Of a DNA stretch of 64,000 nt, positions 1-7,372 are shown one piece after another. The DNA is from Massiliimalia massiliensis (GTDB taxonomy: Bacteria > Bacillota > Clostridia > Oscillospirales > Ruminococcaceae), in the NCBI RefSeq assembly GCF_900155615.1, contig NZ_FUHT01000002.1, forward strand, positions 1-64,000. The letters are read 5' to 3'. Each line of letters starts with the position of its first letter. Position 1 is the first letter of the stretch. The notes below the pieces were generated by a model. That model was not told where the DNA came from. It was given only the letters and a program-made list of their open reading frames with translations, and ran no database searches. The position numbers were made by a program, and so were the translations under genes.

Positions 1-31
1 CGTCCCCGCCCTCTCGAGCGGCAACTTGTTT

Positions 32-60
32 ATTCTATCACACCTCATCGCTTTTGTCAA
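32..60 (-). promoter_or_regulatory. strong promoter reading off the left edge (P2)
   Basis: On the minus strand TTGACA (55-60) is followed after 17 bp by TAGAAT (32-37). It lies downstream of a second near-consensus promoter, and the transcript leaves the window. Tandem consensus promoters are typical of rRNA operons, but no rRNA sequence is visible. Confidence 0.6.
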
Positions 61-116
61 GAACTTTTTTTCCTTGGCCGGGATTCCTTTCCTCCCTCTC
101 GCTGCGGTGCTTCGCT

Positions 117-146
117 ATTATATCACATATTTTTACTTGTTGTCAA
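117..146 (-). promoter_or_regulatory. strong promoter reading off the left edge (P1)
   Basis: TTGACA (141-146) and a perfect TATAAT (117-122) on the minus strand, 18-bp spacer, about 85 bp upstream of a second promoter in the same direction. Confidence 0.6.
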
Positions 147-219
147 TAGGTTTTTACAAAAAAATTTATTATTTCTGAAAAAAGAATCCCTGATTACAAA
201 AGCAGAGGAAAATTACCCC

Positions 220-248
220 TTTACAAATCAAAAAAAATATTGTAGAAT
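220..248 (+). promoter_or_regulatory. promoter of tRNA-Arg
   Basis: TTTACA (220-225), 17-bp A-rich spacer, TAGAAT (243-248), about 20 bp before the tRNA. It is divergent from the two leftward promoters. Confidence 0.55.
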
Positions 249-269
249 ATATATTGTTGTCCGAAAGAC

Positions 270-346
270 GCGCCCGTAGCTCAGCTGGATAGAGTGTCAG
301 ACTCCGACTCTGAAGGTCGTGCGTTCGAATCGCATCGGGCGTACCA
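270..346 (+). tRNA. tRNA-Arg (anticodon CCG)
   Basis: A full cloverleaf can be drawn. The acceptor stem GCGCCCG (270-276) pairs with CGGGCGT (336-342). The anticodon stem TCAGA/TCTGA encloses the loop CTCCGAC with anticodon CCG at 304-306, and the T-loop is TTCGAAT. The discriminator A and CCA (344-346) are encoded. It reads the rare codon CGG. It has its own promoter and a terminator directly after the CCA. The CCA is also the first part of a 184-bp repeat that recurs 10,050 bp away without the tRNA. Confidence 0.95.
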
Positions 347-348
347 TG

Positions 349-383
349 ATGGTGTGACAAAAAAGATGTCACACCATTTTTTT
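349..383 (+). terminator. terminator of tRNA-Arg
   Basis: Stem ATGGTGTGAC / GTCACACCAT followed by seven T. It starts three bases after the CCA. Confidence 0.85.
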
Positions 384-479
384 CAGTGTTCATGCGGGTT
401 TGCGGGCTTTTTGAAGCAAAATCCCAAAAACCGTTTTACCGTGGATGTCCAAAAATAAAACCGAATCAAATAGCGAAAA

Positions 480-525
480 AGCGGAGCTTCCGCCTGGATT
501 TCCAGGCCGGAGACTCCGCTTTTTT
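480..525. terminator. bidirectional terminator
   Basis: Outer stem AGCGGAG / CTCCGCT with an inner CCTGG / CCAGG stem. A runs precede and T runs follow, so it can stop the leftward ABC operon as well as transcripts from the tRNA side. It lies inside repeat copy A. Confidence 0.75.
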
Positions 526-684
526 CATTTATCACCCTTTTTTCCACTGTCAGAAGTGTAGAAATTTCCGGCAGTTTCATAGATAGATCGACGGATCTCT
601 CCGCAAAGGAGAGCTTTTAAACGCTCAAATTACATGGGATCAGTGCGCCCTTTTTTAAGCCCTTATATATGTCTTAGAATTCAG

Positions 685-1527
685 CTATCCTTTTACCGCT
701 CCTGCCACTATTCCATCAACAATATACCTTTGAAAGAAAAGATAAAGGATAATTACCGGAAGCATTGATAGTGTTGCAAATGCAAAAGCAGGGTTTAGTT
801 CTGTCGTTGTTTCTCCAAAATATATGTATTGTGCCATAGGTAAGGTTCGTACCGCCGTTTTTTGCAAAATGATTAATGCGATATTATAGTCATTCCAGGT
901 AAAAAGAACATTCAGGACCATTACGGTAATGTTGACAGGTTGCATCGTAGGATATACGATTTTCCAGAACGTTGTAAAACGTCCGGCGCCATCAATACTG
1001 GCCGCTTCTTCCAGAACAACCGGAATCGTCTTAACAAATGAGGTGATTAGGATCGTATCAAATGCAACGGTAAATCCGATACGAATCAGAATAAAGCCCC
1101 AAAGATTATTGATCATACCTACTTTTTGCAGGTTGATATAGACCGGAAGCATAATAGATTGAAATGGAATTAGAATGGAGGCGACAAATAACGAATAAAT
1201 TAACTTATAGAAACGCCCGCTATTTCGCGCAATAACATAAGCGCTTGTAGAGCAAATAATCTGAAGAATGGCGGTAACGGGAATTGTTACCAGAATACTA
1301 TTTTTTAAAGCAGTAAAAAATAATTTGTTATCAAATAAAACGTCTTTGAAATTCTCCAAATACAGGCTAGAAGGCGGCCCCAGTGCCCCAAACACTTGAT
1401 CTGTAGGGGATTTAAACGCATAGACCACAGCAATATAAAATGGTGAGATCCATACAAGAGCCAATAAAAGCATGAACAAAAAAACCAGAATCCTTGGCAG
1501 CTGTTTTATTTTCGGTTTTTGTATCAT
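685..1527 (-). CDS. sugar ABC transporter permease (MalG/UgpE type)
   Basis: A 280-residue inner-membrane permease with about six hydrophobic segments. The EAA loop reads EAASIDGAGRFTTFWKI, the contact site for the ATPase subunit, and the C-terminus GAVKG is typical of MalG-like permeases. With the preceding permease and lipoprotein it forms an importer for a mono- or oligosaccharide. It overlaps the upstream permease by four bases (ATGA), so the two are translationally coupled. No ATPase gene lies in the cluster, so a shared MsmX-type ATPase is inferred. The substrate is unknown; the GH2 neighbour suggests manno-oligosaccharides. Confidence 0.92.
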   Translation of the reverse strand: MIQKPKIKQLPRILVFLFMLLLALVWISPFYIAVVYAFKSPTDQVFGALGPPSSLYLENFKDVLFDNKLFFTALKNSILVTIPVTAILQIICSTSAYVIARNSGRFYKLIYSLFVASILIPFQSIMLPVYINLQKVGMINNLWGFILIRIGFTVAFDTILITSFVKTIPVVLEEAASIDGAGRFTTFWKIVYPTMQPVNITVMVLNVLFTWNDYNIALIILQKTAVRTLPMAQYIYFGETTTELNPAFAFATLSMLPVIILYLFFQRYIVDGIVAGAVKG

Positions 1528-2390
1528 AACTCTACCTCCTTGGAACGTATCGCTTTAGAAACCAGAAGAGTGATTACCGCAAGCAGCACTACCATAATAA
1601 CTGATGCGGCCTGTCCAAGCCCGGCATTAAAATAGGCGAAAATATTGTTATAAGCATACATTGAGATCGTTTCGGAGGCGCCTCCGGAGCCTCCGCGGGT
1701 AGCTGCCATTGGAAATTCGAATACCTTAAAACCCCAGGACATCAATAAAGTAATATTGGTAGAGAAAGCAGGCACTAACAACGGTAAAGTGATTTTCAGG
1801 AAGCGCTGTATCGGCCCTGCGCCGTCAATCATAGCCGCTTCGTTATAATCTGCCGGAATAGACTGCAGGGCGGCAATGAAAATAATCATACAGTAGCCGC
1901 TGTCACGCCAAATAGACATAACAGCAATCCCCGGAATTGCTCCTTGTGTTGTAGCCAAAGGACTGTAGACATTAAACAGGGGCGAATACACATCCGTGTA
2001 AATATATTTCCAGATATAGGCTGCTAAAATAAGACTTAGAACAAAAGGCATGAAATAAATTGTACGAAATATATTATTGTAGATCGTAGTTTTGTAGACT
2101 CCGATTGCAAAAATCAAACCAAATAGATTGCAAAAGATCGTGGTAAGCAACGTATAATAAAGAGTATTTTTAAAATCTGTGAAAAATTGTTTTTCGGTAA
2201 ATATGGTAATATAATTACGCAAACCTATAAAATCAAAGTCTGGACTGACAGCATTCCAGTTTGTAAAGGAATAAGGGATACCCTGTGCAAAAGGAATGAC
2301 AACCCCATACGCAAAGAAAATCAGAGTCGGAGCCAGAAATAAAATATTAAATAACGTTTTATTGGATCGTAAGCCATATCGGCGATTCAT
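1524..2390 (-). CDS. sugar ABC transporter permease (MalF/UgpA type)
   Basis: A 288-residue membrane protein and the first permease of the importer. The N-terminus is basic and followed by a hydrophobic segment, and the EAA loop reads EAAMIDGAGPIQRFLKI. It ends with an ATGA overlap with the second permease. It sits 81 bp downstream of the solute-binding gene, and a stem-loop fills that gap, a common way to keep the binding protein more abundant than the permeases. Confidence 0.92.
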   Translation of the reverse strand: MNRRYGLRSNKTLFNILFLAPTLIFFAYGVVIPFAQGIPYSFTNWNAVSPDFDFIGLRNYITIFTEKQFFTDFKNTLYYTLLTTIFCNLFGLIFAIGVYKTTIYNNIFRTIYFMPFVLSLILAAYIWKYIYTDVYSPLFNVYSPLATTQGAIPGIAVMSIWRDSGYCMIIFIAALQSIPADYNEAAMIDGAGPIQRFLKITLPLLVPAFSTNITLLMSWGFKVFEFPMAATRGGSGGASETISMYAYNNIFAYFNAGLGQAASVIMVVLLAVITLLVSKAIRSKEVEL

Positions 2391-2417
2391 GTTGGATCAC
2401 TCCTATCATAAATGAAA

Positions 2418-2456
2418 TGGATTCTGCACATTCCGCGAACTAATGTACAGAATCCA
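2418..2456 (-). other. intergenic stem-loop between binding protein and permease
   Basis: TGGATTCTG and CAGAATCCA pair, with ACATT/AATGT continuing the stem after one mismatch. There is no T run, so it probably stabilises or processes the mRNA rather than ending it. Confidence 0.6.
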
Positions 2457-2471
2457 AAACAAACAGCCTAT

Positions 2472-3782
2472 TTAGTTCTGGGAAGCAATAATTTCATCAT
2501 ATACTCCCTGTCCCTCGGTAATCAGCATATCTGTTGAACGGTTTGGATCAGCGATCCATGCCTGGAGATAAGAACGCCATTTCTGTACAAATTCCCCGAT
2601 TGGCTGAGGAATACAATTTTGTGCTGATTTTCCGTTACTGTAGCATTCTGTTAATTCCTGTACATAATCATACTGTTTGCTTGTGTCCAGACCGGATTGA
2701 ACCATAATCATTCCTACATCATCGCTCCAGCGCTGAGCCTGCGGCGTTTCATAAAGATATTTTAACCATTCAATACAAACCTCAGGAATATCTGTATCCG
2801 CACTGATCATCCAGCCATCTTCCATCTCAACAACAATCTTGTGATTCTCAGTCTGATCATCTGAATACGGGTACGGTACACAGTGTAAATTGAAATCTGG
2901 ATTGGTAGAAAAAGATTGTGAAACAACAGACTGCATACCGACAAACATCGCCGCTTCTCCATTGGCGAATTTTTCCGCGGCTGCTGTTCCGTCATTGGAG
3001 AGGTCATCCAACCGTTCCCATTGATATCGGGTGAGCATATTATCGACGGAAATCCGGAACTCATCATAATCAGCAAATTTTTTCTCACCAGACATCAGCT
3101 TAGCGTAATAGTCTCCATTTCCGCTGGCTTGCAGCCGGGGAACCAGTTCTGTTTTCAGGTCTACATACAGATGTGTGTAGTCAGAATTGGCACGGATAAA
3201 CGGATCAATCCCCGCATCGGAAAATTTTTGGCAGGCTTCTAAAAATTCGCTTTGAGTAGTTGGCACGTCGACATTATGTTTGTCAAACAAATCCTGATTA
3301 TAAAACAGTGCAAAGGATTTTAATGTGTATGGAGCACCCCAAATTTCATCGCCGTCTCCCCATACGCATTCTGCAAATACATCCTCTCCCAATGGGAGCT
3401 CGTCGATTACCCCTGCTGCTTTTAAGTCCATCGCTTTTCCGGCTTCAATAATATCAGATACTTTCATGGGGGTTGCTTCCCAGAAGTCAGGCATATCACT
3501 GGAAGCAGCTTTGGTACGCAAAAGTGTCAGGAAATTGGAATAATCAGTTCCACTGCTTTCAATGGTTACATCGGGATGTTTTTCCATAAAAGCATTCATA
3601 AAATCATCCCAGGCATTGAGCTTTCCATCGCCGCTCATATAGTGCATAATTTCCATATCCCCAGATAAGGTTCCTGTAGCTGTAGATTGAGACTGCCCAT
3701 CTTTGTTTGCATTGTCCCCGCAACCAGTAAATACCGCAGCTGCCATGAATGCTGATAAAACCAGACTTAGTGCTTTTTTCAT
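2472..3782 (-). CDS. extracellular sugar-binding lipoprotein (ABC, family 1)
   Basis: A 436-residue solute-binding protein. The first residues form a lipoprotein signal (MKKALSLVLSAFMAAAVFTG followed by Cys21), so it should be lipid-anchored on the outside of the membrane. The body has the usual family features, such as an AMFVGMQSVV segment in the hinge region. It is the first gene of the ABC unit and has its own promoter 50 bp upstream, so it is transcribed separately from the sensor/regulator pair before it. It hands its sugar to the two permeases downstream. Confidence 0.93.
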   Translation of the reverse strand: MKKALSLVLSAFMAAAVFTGCGDNANKDGQSQSTATGTLSGDMEIMHYMSGDGKLNAWDDFMNAFMEKHPDVTIESSGTDYSNFLTLLRTKAASSDMPDFWEATPMKVSDIIEAGKAMDLKAAGVIDELPLGEDVFAECVWGDGDEIWGAPYTLKSFALFYNQDLFDKHNVDVPTTQSEFLEACQKFSDAGIDPFIRANSDYTHLYVDLKTELVPRLQASGNGDYYAKLMSGEKKFADYDEFRISVDNMLTRYQWERLDDLSNDGTAAAEKFANGEAAMFVGMQSVVSQSFSTNPDFNLHCVPYPYSDDQTENHKIVVEMEDGWMISADTDIPEVCIEWLKYLYETPQAQRWSDDVGMIMVQSGLDTSKQYDYVQELTECYSNGKSAQNCIPQPIGEFVQKWRSYLQAWIADPNRSTDMLITEGQGVYDEIIASQN

Positions 3783-3830
3783 GTTGACTCTCCTTTGAAA
3801 TTTATTTCCCTGTAGTATTAGGATATCTTT

Positions 3831-3858
3831 ATTATAGGAAAAGCGTAATATAAAACAA
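3831..3858 (-). promoter_or_regulatory. promoter of the sugar-binding protein operon
   Basis: TTGTTT (3853-3858), 16-bp spacer, TATAAT (3831-3836). The GH2 gene has the same -35 sequence, spacer length and -10 (9937-9964), which suggests joint control by the adjacent regulator. Confidence 0.65.
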
Positions 3859-3876
3859 TATATTTATTTACCACAT

Positions 3877-5669
3877 TTATTGGTCTATTTTACTCTTTTT
3901 TTCTTCGATAGGGAAATTAATTTGTACAATCGTCCTAATGTTTGGCTGACTTTCAATGATTACTCCGTATTGTTTGCCATAGCGCAATTGGATTAGTCGG
4001 TGAATACTGTATAATCCAACACTCAGATGATTGCCGGCAGAGTCGTTGGGGAACTGCCATTGCTCATTGGCTAGATGTTGTCTGATTTTTTGGAGCTGTT
4101 CTGTACTGATTCCAGGACCGTTGTCTATTACTGCAGCATGCAGTATGTGGTTACTTTCTGTGCATCGGACAATAATTTCGACCGGTTGACAGCTTTGTTC
4201 CACTCCATGTACAAGAGCATTTTCCACTAATGGCTGTAAAATTGCACTGGGCAGACAAATATTCTTCAGTTTTTCCGGCAATTCAGTGGAATAAGTCACT
4301 CGATTAGAATAAGCAAGCTGATAAAACGAGAGATATTTTTCAATGTATTCCATTTCCTCTGCCAAACTGGAGTCGCGATTGTTTCGCTGAACACTGAAAC
4401 GGAACATTTGTGCAAACCTGCAGATAAGCTGGCTGATTTCTATTTGATTTTCAAGTAGAGCAAGACTGTTGATCGTTTCTAAGGTGTTGTAGATAAAATG
4501 CGGATTTAGCTGCATCTGTATCGCTTGATAGCGCAGGTGCAGACATTGATACTCGATCTCCCCGTTCTTTTTTTCCTGTTTCACAGACTGCTGGATAAGA
4601 TGGTCCATCTGCTGTCCCAGGGCATTCAGGCGTGTAGACAGATTTGCCAATTCATCATAGGCCTCAAGATGGATATCGTTATAAAAATTCCGGTTTGCAA
4701 TATCGTCGGCTCTCCGCACTAGGAGGTTTACTTTTTGGGAAAGAGAATCGGCAACCAGTGCAATACAGATAAAAGAAATTAAAGTGGATATTAATATAAT
4801 AATTCCCCCGCTTTGGCGTACTTCTTCCATCTGACTGGTAAAATGGCTTTTCGGTAATGCACACAATAGTCTCCAGTTACTTCCTGCAAGACTGGCACTC
4901 TGTACATAATAGAATTCGTCCTGTCCCTGCATCCATTTCCCGGTTTCCGGCGAGGTGTCAATGATGCTCTCCTGGATAAAATTCTCCCACTCCTCGATAC
5001 TGATGTCGGCAGAAGCCGAAAAAACAACGCCTTCCTGATCAGATAGAGCACTGTAACCCACCTGGTCTGTATGTAATCTGCGATTAAAATAGTCCGAATC
5101 AATTCCCACAAGGAGATAGCCAACGGGACGGGTCAGAGTGGTTTGATATAACAGACATTCGGCAATGATTTTACCGTCCTGAATAGACCATTTATATTTT
5201 CCGGATAGACTATCCAGACTTTCCTGATCCGACAACAGCTTATTGATGAGCTGATCGTTAATTTGAGAAAGGTTCTTTTGAGCGCAATATAGGTTGCCGT
5301 TCATATCCTGTACTGCCAAAAACTCTATGGAGCTTTGAAAATATGCCATTTGATTGACAGCATCCTGGATTTTTAATTGTTGGATCCTTGATGTGTTCTG
5401 GGCGAGTCTGTCGGTCAATAGACGCTCCAGATTAGTTGAAACATAGCCAGAAAATATATCATTTTCAAGCTGTGAAATTTCGGTATCTATGCTATAAAAC
5501 CGTTGACTGGTCAGTGCGGCGTTCATTGCGATTTCATCTTGCATCAGCTTGTTCGTCGATATATGCAAACAAACCGTAATCGACACAGTAATAGATCCGA
5601 CGATAATACCCGTAAACAGAAGCAGTAATTTTTTTTCAGGCTGCCTTTTATCATTAATCGTCCTAACAT
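3877..5669 (-). CDS. YesM-type sensor histidine kinase, apparent N-terminal frameshift
   Basis: The sensor of a carbohydrate two-component system. It has an extracellular sensing domain, a second membrane segment, HAMP, a His_kinase domain with NPHFIYNTLE and a HATPase domain with DNGPGIS. The main frame has no good ATG: its first start-like codon is GTG at 5586, inside the first membrane helix. A good start (ATG 5667-5669, SD AGGAAGG) lies in another frame and encodes MLGRLMIKGSLKK. The frames meet at a run of eight A (5625-5632); one more or two fewer A would join them into KK(K)LLLLFTGIIVGS, a normal helix. So this is either a real or sequencing frameshift, or polymerase slippage. It overlaps the regulator stop. 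Confidence 0.8.
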
Positions 5670-7288
5670 AAAGATGTACCTTCCTGTTTGTATTGCCGAT
5701 ATTGCTTTGGCGTCATGCCGGTGCATTTTTTGAAAGCTTTGTAAAAGCTGATATAGTTGCTGTATCCCACAAGTTCTGCTACCTCTTCAATCCGATAGGA
5801 AACATTCTGTAAATATTTTTTGGATAGTTCCATTTTGGATCGTATGATAATATCAGTAAAATTCTCGCCGGTTTCTTTCTTGATCAAACTGCTTAAATAG
5901 TTGGGACTTACCGATAAATACGAGGCGATTTCTGTCAGAGTGAGATTTTTTCCGGCATTTTCCCGGACATATTGATAAAAACTTTGGACAAGCAGACTGT
6001 ATGAAGGACGGTCAGAGGATCGTTTTTCACAGCACAGAAAATAAAGGCTTAAAATATAATCCGTCAGCATTTGAATATTTTGTATAGATTTAATTTTGGA
6101 GGAAACCTCTTCAAAAGACAGTTCTTCTGTATAAAAAGCAGGAGGAATCATTTGGGAGGTTATCATAATACAAAAAAGCAGCATGGCATTTTCCACTAGG
6201 GAAATATTACCGCCATATCGTATTGCAACATCGTGAATGGTGTCCTGAATCAGCTGACTGGCTTCTGCCGGATCGTGAGTTGTGAGGAGCTGTTCCAGTC
6301 TTTGTGCCAGATCTGCACTCAACGGATTGGATAACGGTGCCGGAATATTGTTAGAATATTCAGAGTAGGCTTCATTGCCAACAAAATAGAGTTTTTTTTG
6401 CAAGCTCTCAAGGGCATGGCGACAGATCGTCCCGAATTGAGATAAAGGTGCATCTAACTGCTGAGAAATTTCAAATGCGCAGATTTGATCGGAAAATAAT
6501 TGCTCCTGTAAAGTGATCCGCAAAATCCTCGCTATTTCTTTTGTGGAGCTATTTCCATGCTGATGGGAAGCGAAGCCAGTGAGAATCAGTTGTTTATCGA
6601 AAATAAAAGCTACTAATTCCAATGGCCGTTTTCCCATATAGTGTCTGAAAACTGCCGTTCGGATTTGTTTTATTTCTTCATTAGAAAACTCTCCATCCGG
6701 AAACTGTTTTTTGACTACGGCGATAACATACCCTGTATCGGAAATATTTTCTTCTGATAAAGTTGTCAAAGCAGAGCTGCTGTATCCGGATTCAGAATTT
6801 AATAATTGGTAAAGGGCATATGTTTTACGAATATAGCTGTTGTTTTTTAACAAACGTGCTTGACGCAGATATTGTTCTGCTTCGTGCTGTTGCTTAGCGC
6901 GCAGTTGGCTGGCCTGATCCAGCTTTTTTACCTGATCTTTTATCGTCTTGGTAAGCTCTTGGATATCAATTGGCTTTAGAAGGAATTCATCGACGTTTAG
7001 CTGCAGTGCCTTCTTTGCATAATCAAAGCGCTCATATCCTGTAATAATAATAATTTTGCAGTAAGGCAGAAGCCGTCTTGTTGTTTTAATCATTTCCAGT
7101 CCATCGATACCCGGCATCCTGATATCGGTCAGGATGATGTCAGGATGGGTACGTTCTATCAGCGATTTTCCAGCAATGCCATCAGCCGCAGTTCCAGTAC
7201 ATTGGCATCTAAGAGATTCCCAGTCAACCGAACACATCAGAGATTTCAGCAATACGACATTGTCGTCAATGATAACTACCTTATACAA
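5663..7288 (-). CDS. YesN-type response regulator, AraC output
   Basis: A 541-residue DNA-binding regulator. Its receiver domain (1-125) has acidic residues IIDDN, the phosphorylation site Asp55 in IILTDIRMPG and the conserved Lys in FLLKPI. A middle region of about 280 residues has no recognised fold. Two AraC helix-turn-helix motifs lie at about 440-535 (SPNYLSSLIKKETGENF, YISFYKAFKKCTGMTPKQY). The start is TTG, chosen because GGAGGG lies six bases upstream and no ATG precedes the receiver fold. The partner kinase follows with an overlap. Likely targets are the binding-protein and GH2 promoters. Confidence 0.92.
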   Translation of the reverse strand: MYKVVIIDDNVVLLKSLMCSVDWESLRCQCTGTAADGIAGKSLIERTHPDIILTDIRMPGIDGLEMIKTTRRLLPYCKIIIITGYERFDYAKKALQLNVDEFLLKPIDIQELTKTIKDQVKKLDQASQLRAKQQHEAEQYLRQARLLKNNSYIRKTYALYQLLNSESGYSSSALTTLSEENISDTGYVIAVVKKQFPDGEFSNEEIKQIRTAVFRHYMGKRPLELVAFIFDKQLILTGFASHQHGNSSTKEIARILRITLQEQLFSDQICAFEISQQLDAPLSQFGTICRHALESLQKKLYFVGNEAYSEYSNNIPAPLSNPLSADLAQRLEQLLTTHDPAEASQLIQDTIHDVAIRYGGNISLVENAMLLFCIMITSQMIPPAFYTEELSFEEVSSKIKSIQNIQMLTDYILSLYFLCCEKRSSDRPSYSLLVQSFYQYVRENAGKNLTLTEIASYLSVSPNYLSSLIKKETGENFTDIIIRSKMELSKKYLQNVSYRIEEVAELVGYSNYISFYKAFKKCTGMTPKQYRQYKQEGTSLC

Positions 7289-7324
7289 AGCAAGCCCTCC
7301 TAGTCAAATAGATTAAATAGAGAT

Positions 7325-7356
7325 AAAAGGGCAGTCCATATTTCATAAACTACCCT
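7325..7356 (-). terminator. terminator after the GH2 gene
   Basis: An eight-base stem (AGGGTAGT / ACTGCCCT with one G-T pair) and four T. It separates the glycosidase from the regulator gene; read-through is possible because no clear promoter was seen for the regulator. Confidence 0.55.
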
Positions 7357-7372
7357 AAATCTCAATTTATTT

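Larger units (their letters stand above)
344..527. repeat. 184-bp dispersed repeat, copy A
   Basis: It matches 10394-10577 with a constant offset of 10,050 and no gaps; about 16 mismatches by eye (roughly 91% identity). It begins at the tRNA CCA and contains two hairpin terminators joined by a conserved stretch with no open gene. Together with copy B it brackets the GH2/two-component/ABC cluster. Confidence 0.85.

Noticed and set aside
169-393. 74-codon frame antisense to tRNA-Arg
   Set aside because: The peptide (containing AIRTHDLQSR) is the familiar false protein produced by translating the antisense of a tRNA.
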